DNA of 64,000 bases from Allomuricauda sp. F6463D (GTDB lineage: Bacteria > Bacteroidota > Bacteroidia > Flavobacteriales > Flavobacteriaceae): positions 310,001 through 374,000 of the forward strand of contig NZ_JALKAN010000001.1 of assembly GCF_023015965.1 (NCBI RefSeq), given 5' to 3'. The position numbers were made by a program, and so were the translations under genes. A model generated the notes under the pieces. That model ran no database searches. It was not told the origin of the DNA and saw only the letters and a list, made by a program, of their open reading frames with translations. Below, piece by piece: positions 38,340 to 47,881 of this stretch (the first letter of the stretch is position 1; each line of letters starts with the position of its first letter).

Positions 38340-41252
38340 ATGCGGACAAACCTTTTCGTTTCCCTTTTTATACTAACTTTTTCGCATGCTTTTGGGCAAA
38401 TTAACCCTTTGGTTGTAAAAGATTCTGTGGCCCAAATGGCTTGGGTGGAAAATCAGTACAACAATATGTCCTTAAAGGAACGGATTGGACAATTGTTCAT
38501 GGTAAGCGTAGCATCAAATCAAAGCAAGACATCAACTAACAAGGTAAAAGAACTTGTTAGGGAACATGATATTGGTGGGGTTATTTTCTTGGCAGGCGGA
38601 CCGGTCAAACAAGCTCAATTGACCAATGAATACCAAGCTGTATCAAAAGTGCCACTGCTAATTGGTTCGGATGCTGAGTGGGGCATGGCCATGCGGTTGG
38701 ATTCTACCTACGCATTTCCTTGGAACATGACTTTGGGGGCTATTCAAGATAGCACTATTGTAGAAAAGGTTGGTAATCAAATAGGTAGGCATGCCAAGCG
38801 TTTGGGTGTACATATCAACTTTGCCCCGGATTTGGATGTGAATAACAACCCAAAGAATCCTATTATCGGAAACCGTTCTTTTGGTGAGGACCCTAAAAAT
38901 GTTGCCCGGAAGGGACGGGCATTTGTAACAGGTTTAGAAAAAGCCGGCGTACTTTCCAGCGGAAAGCATTTTCCTGGTCATGGGGACACGGCCACCGATT
39001 CACACAAAGCGTTGCCCATAATCAATTCTTCCAAGGAACGATTGGATACCATTGAACTTTATCCCTTCAAAAAAGTAATGGAGAGTGGACTGAGCTCTAC
39101 CATGGTAGCACATTTAGATGTGCCTAGCCTAGAACCTAGGGAAGGCCACCCTTCCACATTATCTAAAAATATAGTAACAGGCGTATTACAAGACCAAATG
39201 GGTTTTGAAGGCTTGATAATCACCGACGCCCTTAATATGAAAGCTGTTTCCAATTTTGCGCCAGAAGGCCAGGTTGAATTGGAGGCTTTTTTGGCAGGGA
39301 ACGATATGCTCCTAATGCCGGAAAATGTACTAAAAGCAAAAGAAACCTTCATAAACGCTTATCAAGAAGGTGTGATTGAAGAACAGCGATTGGCCAAATC
39401 GGTAAAAAAAATATTGATGGCCAAATACAAAGCAGGTTTGTACAACTACAAACCCGTGAATTTGGAAAACCTATACAATGATTTGAATAGTATAGAAAAC
39501 CATGTAATTTACGAGAAGGCTATAGAAGCAGCCATTACCGTTGCCAAAAACAACTTTTCTTTGATGCCTATAAAGAAGCTGGACAATAAGAAAATAGCTT
39601 ATGTGCATTTTGGAGATGATTCAGGAGTACCTTTTTTACAATCATTGAACAAATTTTACAAAGTAACCCACATCAAAGCCAAGGATATTGCTCAATATAA
39701 AAAGGAGCTGGCAAATTATAATCTGGTCATAATAGGTTTTCACAAGAATAATGAAAGTCCGTGGAAAGGCTATAAGTTTTCGAAGAACGAGCTGTTTTGG
39801 TTAGGTGAAATATCTAGGTTACGGACTAGTAATACCATTTTAGCCCTTTTTGCAAGACCGTACGCCTTGTTGGATGTTCTGGATTTCGGCACCATGGATG
39901 GAATAGTGGTGGGGTATCAGAACAGTGAACTGGCACAGGAAAAGGTAGCCGAAGTAATATTTGGGTCTATTGGAGCAACGGGTAAACTACCAGTGTCGGC
40001 TCACGGTGATTTTCCAGTAGGTACCGGAACCGATGTAAAACCAATCCAACGATTGGGTTATAGTATACCAGAAAGAGTTGGTATGGATTCCGAAATGTTA
40101 TCGGAAGTGGATACCCTTGTTCAACATGGATTAGATTCTTTAATGTTTCCTGGAGCACAGGTGCTGATTGCGAGAAGGGGAAAAGTGATTTACAACAAAA
40201 ATTTTGGGAAACCTACCTATCAATCAGATACGAACGTTACTGAAGAATCTATATACGATTTAGCTTCACTGACAAAAATACTTTCTACTTTGCCCATGAT
40301 CATGAAAATGGAGGAAGAGGGTGAAATTGCTTTAAACGACACATTCAAAGATTTACTGCCAGAATATGCCGATACCGAATTAAAGGATGTTTCTGTTCTA
40401 AAAGCTTTATCGCATTATGGTCGTTTACCATCTTGGATAGCCTTTTATTTGGATACATTGACTAAGGAACGAAAGCCTTCTTCTGAATTTTATAGACAAA
40501 ACCCTTCCGAGGCTTTTCCATACAAAGTCGCTGAGCATTTATACCTTACACGGTCTTTTAAAGATTCTATCTATAATAGGATAGGCAGGCAGAGCCTAAA
40601 ATCCAATAGATACCGATATAGCGATGTAGGGTATTATGTATTTAAAGAGTATATAGAAAAAACGTATAACAAATCAATTGATGAATTGGTGGATGAGTTG
40701 TTCTATAAACCTATGGGACTTCAACGGACTACATTCAATCCCTTAAAAAAATTTCCTAAGCAAGTGATAGTTCCTTCAGAAGAGGACGACTATTATCGAT
40801 ATCAGACGGTGCAAGGGTATGTTCACGATATGGGGGCTGCCATGCAAGGAGGTGTTGGGGGCCATGCCGGACTTTTTAGTACAGCAAATGAAGTGGCTAA
40901 AATTATGCAAATGTATTTACAGGGTGGATATTATGGCGGTGAGCGTTTTTTTAATGAACGGACGATTAAAAGATTCAACACATGCTACTTTTGCAACAAG
41001 AATGTGCGAAGAGGTGTAGGTTTTGATAAACCTCAGTTGAAAGAAGGAGGGCCAACATGTGGTTGTGTTTCCCAAAAAAGTTTTGGGCATAGCGGTTTTA
41101 CCGGAACATATACATGGGCCGACCCGGATGAAGAAATCGTTTATGTTTTCCTGTCCAATAGAACCTATCCATCTGCGACAAATACTTTACTGATAAAATC
41201 TGGTTTGCGTACACGTATTCAACAAGCCATTTATGATTCAATTATCAATTAG
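38340..41252 (+). CDS. GH3 glycosidase fused to a beta-lactamase-type serine hydrolase
   Basis: 970 residues with a signal peptide (MRTNLFVSLFILTFSHAFGQ). Residues ~40-360 are a GH3 domain like NagZ: KHFPGHGDT from Lys209 and the nucleophile Asp296 in IITDALNM. Residues ~375-590 are the GH3 C-terminal-like domain, and ~600-965 a class C beta-lactamase/esterase fold with SLTK (Ser643, Lys646), YSD at ~760 in place of YxN, and GGHAG (~840). One polypeptide would release GlcNAc from murein and act on a peptide or ester bond. Exported, so it works in the periplasm or outside. The fused order GH3 then beta-lactamase is a known Bacteroidota architecture. Confidence 0.92.
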   Translation: MRTNLFVSLFILTFSHAFGQINPLVVKDSVAQMAWVENQYNNMSLKERIGQLFMVSVASNQSKTSTNKVKELVREHDIGGVIFLAGGPVKQAQLTNEYQAVSKVPLLIGSDAEWGMAMRLDSTYAFPWNMTLGAIQDSTIVEKVGNQIGRHAKRLGVHINFAPDLDVNNNPKNPIIGNRSFGEDPKNVARKGRAFVTGLEKAGVLSSGKHFPGHGDTATDSHKALPIINSSKERLDTIELYPFKKVMESGLSSTMVAHLDVPSLEPREGHPSTLSKNIVTGVLQDQMGFEGLIITDALNMKAVSNFAPEGQVELEAFLAGNDMLLMPENVLKAKETFINAYQEGVIEEQRLAKSVKKILMAKYKAGLYNYKPVNLENLYNDLNSIENHVIYEKAIEAAITVAKNNFSLMPIKKLDNKKIAYVHFGDDSGVPFLQSLNKFYKVTHIKAKDIAQYKKELANYNLVIIGFHKNNESPWKGYKFSKNELFWLGEISRLRTSNTILALFARPYALLDVLDFGTMDGIVVGYQNSELAQEKVAEVIFGSIGATGKLPVSAHGDFPVGTGTDVKPIQRLGYSIPERVGMDSEMLSEVDTLVQHGLDSLMFPGAQVLIARRGKVIYNKNFGKPTYQSDTNVTEESIYDLASLTKILSTLPMIMKMEEEGEIALNDTFKDLLPEYADTELKDVSVLKALSHYGRLPSWIAFYLDTLTKERKPSSEFYRQNPSEAFPYKVAEHLYLTRSFKDSIYNRIGRQSLKSNRYRYSDVGYYVFKEYIEKTYNKSIDELVDELFYKPMGLQRTTFNPLKKFPKQVIVPSEEDDYYRYQTVQGYVHDMGAAMQGGVGGHAGLFSTANEVAKIMQMYLQGGYYGGERFFNERTIKRFNTCYFCNKNVRRGVGFDKPQLKEGGPTCGCVSQKSFGHSGFTGTYTWADPDEEIVYVFLSNRTYPSATNTLLIKSGLRTRIQQAIYDSIIN

Positions 41253-41280
41253 GTATTAAATATTGCCTTAGATTTGTTTT

Positions 41281-42423
41281 ATGAAAATAGCTATTGTGTG
41301 TTACCCAACGTTTGGCGGTAGTGGTGTTGTTGCCACAGAATTGGGTATTGCCCTTGCTGAAAGGGGGCACGAAGTACATTTTATCACATACCGACAACCT
41401 GTTCGTTTGGAACTTTTGGGAAATAACATTCATTTTCACGAGGTGCACGTTCCTGAATATCCTTTGTTTCATTACCAACCCTATGAACTTGCACTCTCCA
41501 GTAAGTTGGTCGACACCATAAAACTATACGGAATCGAGTTGCTGCACGTCCATTATGCCATACCACATGCCTACGCGGGATATATGGCAAAAAAAATGCT
41601 GCAGGAATATGGGATTTTTATACCCATGATCACAACATTGCACGGTACCGATATCACTTTGGTGGGCAAGCATCCATTTTACAAACCTGCGGTCACCTTT
41701 AGCATTAACAAATCCGATGTAGTGACCTCTGTGTCCGAAGCCTTAAAAAAGGAAACTTTAAAACTGTTTGACATTGAAAATGAAATCGAGGTAATTCCCA
41801 ATTTCATTGAAACCACCAAGTACAGTAAAGATTTTACGGACTGTCAACGTTCCATGATGGCAAATGATGATGAGCGGATCATTACCCACATCAGTAATTT
41901 TAGAAAGGTAAAGCGAATTCCAGACATTATTAAGATATTCCATCGAATACAGAACGAGATACCTGCAAAGTTAATTATGGTTGGAGAAGGTCCGGAAAAG
42001 GAGGGGGCGGAAGAATTATGCGATTCTTTGGGTATAAAGGATAAAGTATTGTTCTTGGGCAACAGTAATGAAATTGATAGGATACTTTGTTTTTCCGATT
42101 TGTTTCTTTTGCCTTCGGAGACCGAAAGTTTTGGACTGGCCGCTTTGGAAGCTATGATAAATAAAGTCGCAGTAATATCTAGTAACACAGGTGGTATTCC
42201 AGAAGTAAATATTGATGGTGTTTCCGGTTATTTGGCAGATGTTGGGGATGTGGAAACCATGGCAGAAAGGTCCATTGACATTTTAAAGGATCACTGTACA
42301 TTGGAAAAATTCAAAGAAAATGCATTTAATGTTGCATCCAAGTTTGATATAGTCCATGTATTACCTTTGTATGAAGAGCTTTACGAGAAAGCTTTTAAAT
42401 CACGTTTCAAAAACACTTTTTGA
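41281..42423 (+). CDS. bshA: N-acetyl-alpha-D-glucosaminyl L-malate synthase
   Basis: 380 residues, GT4 family. MKIAIVCYPTFGGSGVVATE at the start, HGTDITLVG (~121-129) and SETESFGLAALEAM (~280-293, the sugar-nucleotide site) match BshA, which makes GlcNAc-malate, the first bacillithiol intermediate, from UDP-GlcNAc and malate. bshB and bshC are not in the window. The stop overlaps the next gene's TTG by 4 bp. A TAGATTTG box ends only 3 bp before the ATG. Confidence 0.93.
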   Translation: MKIAIVCYPTFGGSGVVATELGIALAERGHEVHFITYRQPVRLELLGNNIHFHEVHVPEYPLFHYQPYELALSSKLVDTIKLYGIELLHVHYAIPHAYAGYMAKKMLQEYGIFIPMITTLHGTDITLVGKHPFYKPAVTFSINKSDVVTSVSEALKKETLKLFDIENEIEVIPNFIETTKYSKDFTDCQRSMMANDDERIITHISNFRKVKRIPDIIKIFHRIQNEIPAKLIMVGEGPEKEGAEELCDSLGIKDKVLFLGNSNEIDRILCFSDLFLLPSETESFGLAALEAMINKVAVISSNTGGIPEVNIDGVSGYLADVGDVETMAERSIDILKDHCTLEKFKENAFNVASKFDIVHVLPLYEELYEKAFKSRFKNTF

Positions 42424-42887
42424 TCATTAAGTATTTTTTCCTCATAGCGTTAACCTGTTTGCTTTCATGTAAGGCCCAAAAGGAGGGGCATTCCCCTGTT
42501 GGTGAAGAGATTGAAAACATGAAATTGGTTGCAAACGATAGCTTTAGCAATATTGAAGAGTACCAAACTTTGGTTATCAAGGATGAAAAATCATTGCGCA
42601 AGTTTTATTCTACAATTAACAAAACACGTAAACCAGGACTTCCGGTTCCCATTGTGGATTTTTCCAAAGAAATAGTGCTTTTGGTCTGCTTGGGTGAGCA
42701 GAAAGGTAAGAACAAGCCAGTTTTGTCAAAATTGAAGGAAACGGACAATGAGTTTGTTATTGCAGTTGAAACAGTAAAAGAACAACAACAGGGCGAAAAA
42801 AGTGTCCAAGCAGTTTATTTTCCATTTTATCTTTACAAAATGCCATTGGTCGATAAAATAATCACTTTCCAAAATATTGATAATTAG
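42420..42887 (+). CDS. Small lipoprotein, possibly PrcB-like
   Basis: 155 residues from a TTG at 42420 that overlaps the bshA stop (TTGA). A lipobox LLSC (~14-17) predicts a lipoprotein. No ATG lies before the lipobox, so TTG is the only fitting start. The C-terminal ~90 residues (SLRKFYSTINKTRKPG, then EIVLLVCLGEQ, ending YKMPLVDKIIT) resemble the C-terminal domain of PrcB, which supports a periplasmic protease complex. The similarity is judged by eye and weak. Translational coupling to bshA is clear. Confidence 0.65.
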   Translation: MIIKYFFLIALTCLLSCKAQKEGHSPVGEEIENMKLVANDSFSNIEEYQTLVIKDEKSLRKFYSTINKTRKPGLPVPIVDFSKEIVLLVCLGEQKGKNKPVLSKLKETDNEFVIAVETVKEQQQGEKSVQAVYFPFYLYKMPLVDKIITFQNIDN

Positions 42888-42967
42888 CGCTTTAAAAATT
42901 AATTTTACTTCTTATCGAAAATTACCGCACTTAAAAGTGCAAAGTTCTGTTTTTTGAGCAGTTGACC

Positions 42968-42975
42968 TAGCTTTG
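42968..42975 (+). promoter_or_regulatory. -7 promoter box of the ompA-like gene
   Basis: TAGCTTTG matches TAnnTTTG and ends 26 bases before the ATG at 43002. A small hairpin GCACTT/AAGTGC just upstream may end the bshA transcript. Confidence 0.6.
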
Positions 42976-43001
42976 TAATCAGTAACCTCAAATTGATAAA
43001 A

Positions 43002-44171
43002 ATGAATATTTCTAAACCTTCGATGGTGTTCTTTGCTTTGATTATTTCTGCTTTGACCTTTGCCCAAGATGTTGAATTGACCAAAAAGGACAGTATAGTA
43101 CAGAGTTATTGGTTGGTGACTTTGGGTACCAATATTGTTGATGATTCCGGTGATGAATTCGGTGACCTTCTTGACCTCAGTGACGGTTGGAACATGGTTC
43201 CTTATCCATCCAGGGCAAGTGTTGGCCGTTATTTTAAAAATGGTCTTGGACTGGAAGCTATTGGTACTTACAACCGGTATAAAGAAGGTAAGACCATTGA
43301 TAATGTGGTCAATACAGAGGATATAGATTATTGGGGCCTTGATTTTAGGGTAAGCTATGATTTGAACATGATTTTGGGAGAAACCGGTTTTTTTGATCCC
43401 TATATAGGAATTGGAGCTGGCTACACCGATGCCAACAACCAAGGTAGGGGGACATACAATGCCGTTATAGGTTTCAGAACCTGGTTCTCCGATCATTGGG
43501 GACTGGATTTCAACTCTACGGGGAAATGGGCCATGGATATAGAAAATGCGACTAACCACATTCAGCATGCACTTGGCGTGGCGTATAGGTTTGAGGTAGA
43601 AAAGGGACTTTCCAGAAAAGGGGAGGAGAAGCTCGCCTTGTTGGAGGAAATGGAAAAAGAACAACAGCGTATCCAAGATTCCATTGCGCAGGCAGAAGAA
43701 GCGGCAAGATTGGCAGAGCGTTTGAAAAAAGAAAAAGAAGCAGCAGAACTTGCTGCTGCGGAAAAGGCCAAAAGAGAGGCGGAAGATGCCAGAAGGGCCG
43801 CACTTCAAACCAAGCTCAACAATTTGGGCAATGTTTACTTTAAACTGAACTCTTCTTATCTGACATCCAAAGACAAAGAGCTATTGGATCAGCTGGTGGC
43901 CATTATGGAAGATGAACCAAATTTGGTCGTTAAAGTAACGGCACATACAGATTCCAGAGGAACAAAAACATATAATCAATGGCTTTCAGAAAGAAGAGCT
44001 GAACGTACGGTGGAATATATCATTTCCAAAGGAATTTCAGAAGGCAGGATCAGTCACGAAGCTTTTGGTGAAACTCAATTGGTGAACGAATGTGAAGATG
44101 GTGTCCGTTGTACCGAGGAACAACATACCAAGAATAGGAGGTCGGAGTTTGTTATTACGGCCTTTGATTGA
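43002..44171 (+). CDS. OmpA family outer-membrane protein
   Basis: 389 residues from the ATG at 43002; a TTG three codons earlier is less likely. A signal peptide (MNISKPSMVFFALII, cleaved near FAQDV) precedes an eight-strand-type barrel (~30-200), then a charged coiled coil (~210-275, EEMEKEQQRIQDS with runs of Ala/Glu/Lys) and an OmpA_C peptidoglycan-binding domain (~280-389, TAHTDSRGTKTYNQWLSERR). It links the outer membrane to the cell wall. It starts a group with a T9SS cargo and a PorP/SprF protein. Confidence 0.92.
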   Translation: MNISKPSMVFFALIISALTFAQDVELTKKDSIVQSYWLVTLGTNIVDDSGDEFGDLLDLSDGWNMVPYPSRASVGRYFKNGLGLEAIGTYNRYKEGKTIDNVVNTEDIDYWGLDFRVSYDLNMILGETGFFDPYIGIGAGYTDANNQGRGTYNAVIGFRTWFSDHWGLDFNSTGKWAMDIENATNHIQHALGVAYRFEVEKGLSRKGEEKLALLEEMEKEQQRIQDSIAQAEEAARLAERLKKEKEAAELAAAEKAKREAEDARRAALQTKLNNLGNVYFKLNSSYLTSKDKELLDQLVAIMEDEPNLVVKVTAHTDSRGTKTYNQWLSERRAERTVEYIISKGISEGRISHEAFGETQLVNECEDGVRCTEEQHTKNRRSEFVITAFD

Positions 44172-44276
44172 GAATATCCCAATTGTCGGGATAATTGCAA
44201 TAGATTAACAAACTGGTTATGATTAAAAAATACAATTGTAAATCAGTAACATGAAATTAAACCTCAACTTTTTATA

Positions 44277-47200
44277 ATGACACTATATAATTTATTCAAC
44301 TGTTTCTTTTACAGGAAAAAGCAGGTTTTTGGTAAATTCTTGCTGCTACTGGTACTTTTTATTTCCCCCTTCTCCTATGGTCAGTATGATAAGGTAGTGG
44401 TCATCGGAGCTTCTATAATGGAGCAGGTATATGGAAGTGATTTGATCACTCCAAATGCAACTAGGACCGCCGAATGGCAAGCCAATGGGGTAAATGTGGA
44501 TGTTTATGGTTATGGTTTTACAGGTAATTATATCGATGAGATCATTCCTAAAGTACAAACAGCCATGAGTACCTTTACATCCAATACGCTCTTTATGATC
44601 CATATTGGGGGTAACAATGTTAGTGATACCAAACCTTATGCATCTGCAGATCAAGTATTGGAATTAGATCCGATTAGCCAAGCATATGACGATCTGTACG
44701 CAGCCATAGATCCAGCTCGACTAAATGATGTGATAATAATGCCCATTACTTTTAGGGAATATGATACGGATGACGTGTACAACAATCAGGAATTGGGAAG
44801 TTTGCCATACAACCAAGAGATTTTGATTCCTAAAATATTGGCCAATACCCCTGCACAAATCAATTCGGATGGCAATCCGATCGTGGATCTGTACAACTTT
44901 ACCCGAAACAATAGCGAAACCTATTCGGATGATGATATCCACCCAAATCCTGAGGGGGAAATTATGCTTTCCAACTATATGAGTCTTAGGGCATCTTACT
45001 TTATAAATAGTGAAGCGACCCTTCCCGATCCTGTGGCACCGGTAGATGACAACGATGGCGATTTTGTGGTGGACAGCCAAGACCTTGATGACGACAACGA
45101 TGGTATATTGGATGTGGATGAGTACGCCTATGATTGTACAGGAGATTCGAGCCTTATTTGGGGTACCACGCCTTGGACGACCGGTAATCCTGCTGCTGAC
45201 CCTCCTTCTAATGCTGTAACTACTATTAATGGGACAGAGGTTACTACTGATAACTCAGATACAGACCTAACAATTACAAGTTATAGTGCTACAGAAGGAA
45301 CTACATTTAATGGAAAAAACAGTCTTTTACTGAACACACGTATTAATGAAATAAGCAATGGTAATAAGATTCATTATAAGATAAGTTTTGATAGGCCTGT
45401 ATCGGAGCTCTCCTTTTCAGTAATCGACATTGATTTAAGTGATGGAGTGAATACTGAAGCTGGTCCGTCTTGGGATGGATATGGTGAGTATCAAGACCAA
45501 GTTACAGTAACTGCTTCAAATGATGGAGTCCCAATCCCTTTAACAGCGGGCAGTGATTATACTGTACCGGATCCTACAGCCGTATCTGATTTAGGAAACG
45601 CTGTGTTTCAAGGCTTAAAAATGACTACAGATATTAATACTAATGCTGGAGATGCTATTTTTAAAATATCTAATCCAGTTGACGAAATATTAATAGTTTT
45701 TGAAAACACTGGACCAACATCTAGCCCAGATTTTACCGCAATTGCGATATCAGACCTTTCATGGACTTGTGCTTATGTTGACACTGACGGTGATGGTATT
45801 CCAGATCATTTGGACAATGACAGCGATGGCGATGGTTGTGCCGATGCCCTTGAAGGGGATGGTGATTTTACCCTTACAGACCTTGATGGGAACAACCAAC
45901 TTACAGGAGGTGTCGATGCCAATGGAGTGCCATTGGTGGCACCTGGGGGGCAAGCTAATGTAAGCAGTACGGATGATAACGTGACCAGTGGTGCATGTGA
46001 TGATGATAGTGATGGACTAACAAATAATCAAGAAACAAGCTTGACCACTGACCCATTGAACCCCGACACCGATGGTGATGGGGTGGCAGATGGTCAGGAA
46101 GTAACCGATATCAATAATCCTTTAGACCCGTGCGACCCTTCACAAGCAGTGGGTTATGCTGGCTATGATGCTACTAATGCCATTTGGATGGCGGCGGATT
46201 GTGATGGAGATGGTGTGATTAACGGAGATGAAGTGACAAACGGTACCGACCCATATAATAATAGCGATACCGATGGAGATGGAATCCCTGATGATTTGGA
46301 AACTTCAAATGGAACAGATGAAAACGACCCATGTTCCCCTACTCAGGTTGCAGGGTACACTGGTTACGACAGTGCCAACGCCATATGGATGGCAGCCGAT
46401 TGTGATGGAGACGGCGTAATCAATGGTAATGAGCATGCCAACGGTACGGATCCTTATGCTGTATCAGTTGACACGGATGGTGACGGTATCGATGATGACA
46501 CCGAAATCAACGATGGAACAGATGAAAACGACCCATGTTCCCCTACTCAGGTTGCAGGGTACACTGGTTACGACAGTGCCAATGCAATATGGATGGCAGC
46601 CGATTGTGATGGAGACGGCGTAATCAATGGTAATGAGCATGCCAACGGTACGGATCCTTATGCTGTATCAGTTGACACGGATGGTGACGGTATCGATGAT
46701 GACACCGAAATCAACGATGGAACAGATGAAAACGATCCATGTTCCCCTACTCAGGTTGCAGGGTACACTGGTTACGACAGTGCCAATGCAATATGGATGG
46801 CAGCCGATTGTGATGGGGATGGCGTAATCAATGGTAATGAGCATGCCAACGGTACGGATCCTTATGCTGTATCAGTTGACACGGATGGTGACGGTATCGA
46901 TGATGATACCGAAATCAACGATGGAACAGATGAAAACGATCCATGTTCCCCAGCTCAGGTTGCTGGGTACACCGGTTACGACAGTGTCAATCCTATATGG
47001 ATGGCAGCCGATTGTGATGGTGACGGCGTAATCAATGGTGATGAGTTCGGCAACGGCACGGACCCTTATTTAGCCAATGGTGATACTGATGGTGATGGTA
47101 TTGATGATTCTGATGAAATTATTAATGGAACAGATCCGAACGACCCATGTGATCCTAGTCAATCACCAGGCTATACAGGTTATGATAATACAAACAATAT

Positions 47201-47861
47201 GTGGGCATCTGCCGATTGTGATGCCGACCAATTGACAAATGGTGAAGAATACCTGCTAGGTACCGATCCTTATGCTACCGATTCCGATGGTGATGGTATT
47301 AATGATGGGCAAGAGGTTTTTGACAATACAAATGCACTTGATGAATGTGACTCTATTGGTGGTACACCTTTAGCGTCAAGTGATTGTGATTCAGATGGAC
47401 TGACTTACTCTGAAGAAATGGAATTGGGTACCGATCCCAATATTTCCGATTCCGATGGTGACAATATTTCCGATGGACAAGAAGTGACCGATAAAACAGA
47501 TCCATTGAATCCATGTGATTCGGAAGGGGGGACCCCTCCAGTTGATGTCGTATGCGATATTGCCATTGGGAATTCAATTATCTCTGCCGATGGGGATGGT
47601 ATCAATGATTTCTTTAACATAACGAACATTGAATTCTTTCCCAACAACACTGTTCAGATCTACAACAGATGGGGGGTAAAGGTTTTTGAAACCGTAGGTT
47701 ACGATAACAGTTCAAACGTGTTTATTGGAGTTTCAGATGGTAGGGCAACACTGAGTCAAGGAGAACAGTTGCCAGCAGGGGTATATTTCTATACCATTAA
47801 ATACACAAATAATGACAACAAGGTCATTGCAAAATCAGGATACCTATACATTAATCGCTAG
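44277..47861 (+). CDS. SGNH-hydrolase-like / thrombospondin type 3 repeat protein with T9SS type-B sorting domain
   Basis: 1194 residues. A long signal peptide ends near SPFSYG. Residues ~40-245 look like an SGNH hydrolase: VIGASIME (Gly/Ser block I), HIGGNN (block III, ~107) and DDIHPNPEG (Asp/His block V, ~225). A beta domain (~285-500) follows. Then come many DxDGDGxxD calcium-binding repeats (~500-1090), including three near-identical copies of a 68-residue unit. The last ~85 residues are a CHU_C domain (ISADGDGINDFF, YNRWGVKVFE, final GYLYINR), so the protein is a T9SS type B cargo. A PorP/SprF gene follows 20 bp later. Catalytic activity of the SGNH domain is inferred. Confidence 0.88.
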   Translation: MTLYNLFNCFFYRKKQVFGKFLLLLVLFISPFSYGQYDKVVVIGASIMEQVYGSDLITPNATRTAEWQANGVNVDVYGYGFTGNYIDEIIPKVQTAMSTFTSNTLFMIHIGGNNVSDTKPYASADQVLELDPISQAYDDLYAAIDPARLNDVIIMPITFREYDTDDVYNNQELGSLPYNQEILIPKILANTPAQINSDGNPIVDLYNFTRNNSETYSDDDIHPNPEGEIMLSNYMSLRASYFINSEATLPDPVAPVDDNDGDFVVDSQDLDDDNDGILDVDEYAYDCTGDSSLIWGTTPWTTGNPAADPPSNAVTTINGTEVTTDNSDTDLTITSYSATEGTTFNGKNSLLLNTRINEISNGNKIHYKISFDRPVSELSFSVIDIDLSDGVNTEAGPSWDGYGEYQDQVTVTASNDGVPIPLTAGSDYTVPDPTAVSDLGNAVFQGLKMTTDINTNAGDAIFKISNPVDEILIVFENTGPTSSPDFTAIAISDLSWTCAYVDTDGDGIPDHLDNDSDGDGCADALEGDGDFTLTDLDGNNQLTGGVDANGVPLVAPGGQANVSSTDDNVTSGACDDDSDGLTNNQETSLTTDPLNPDTDGDGVADGQEVTDINNPLDPCDPSQAVGYAGYDATNAIWMAADCDGDGVINGDEVTNGTDPYNNSDTDGDGIPDDLETSNGTDENDPCSPTQVAGYTGYDSANAIWMAADCDGDGVINGNEHANGTDPYAVSVDTDGDGIDDDTEINDGTDENDPCSPTQVAGYTGYDSANAIWMAADCDGDGVINGNEHANGTDPYAVSVDTDGDGIDDDTEINDGTDENDPCSPTQVAGYTGYDSANAIWMAADCDGDGVINGNEHANGTDPYAVSVDTDGDGIDDDTEINDGTDENDPCSPAQVAGYTGYDSVNPIWMAADCDGDGVINGDEFGNGTDPYLANGDTDGDGIDDSDEIINGTDPNDPCDPSQSPGYTGYDNTNNMWASADCDADQLTNGEEYLLGTDPYATDSDGDGINDGQEVFDNTNALDECDSIGGTPLASSDCDSDGLTYSEEMELGTDPNISDSDGDNISDGQEVTDKTDPLNPCDSEGGTPPVDVVCDIAIGNSIISADGDGINDFFNITNIEFFPNNTVQIYNRWGVKVFETVGYDNSSNVFIGVSDGRATLSQGEQLPAGVYFYTIKYTNNDNKVIAKSGYLYINR
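46266..47081 (+). repeat. 204-bp in-frame tandem repeats
   Basis: Units of exactly 204 bp (68 codons) start at 46266, 46470, 46674 and 46878. The units at 46470 and 46674 are almost identical at base level, while 46266 has a different start and 46878 drifts at its end. Each encodes two DxDGDG calcium-type loops and PCSPTQVAGYTGYDSANA. Looser copies continue to ~47250. Confidence 0.95.
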
Positions 47862-47881
47862 AACAAACCAAAGCATAAAAA

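Noticed and set aside
42912..43808. 298-residue leftward open frame opposite the ompA-like gene
   Set aside because: It lies wholly against a clear OmpA coding sequence; its Phe/Cys/Leu-rich content is what the reverse strand of the coiled-coil segment gives.
46423..47031. Three 66-residue frames of near-identical sequence
   Set aside because: They are out-of-frame echoes of the 204-bp repeats in the secreted protein.
46266..47250. CRISPR-like periodicity
   Set aside because: The repeats are 204 bp, in frame and coding; there are no short palindromic repeats with unique spacers.
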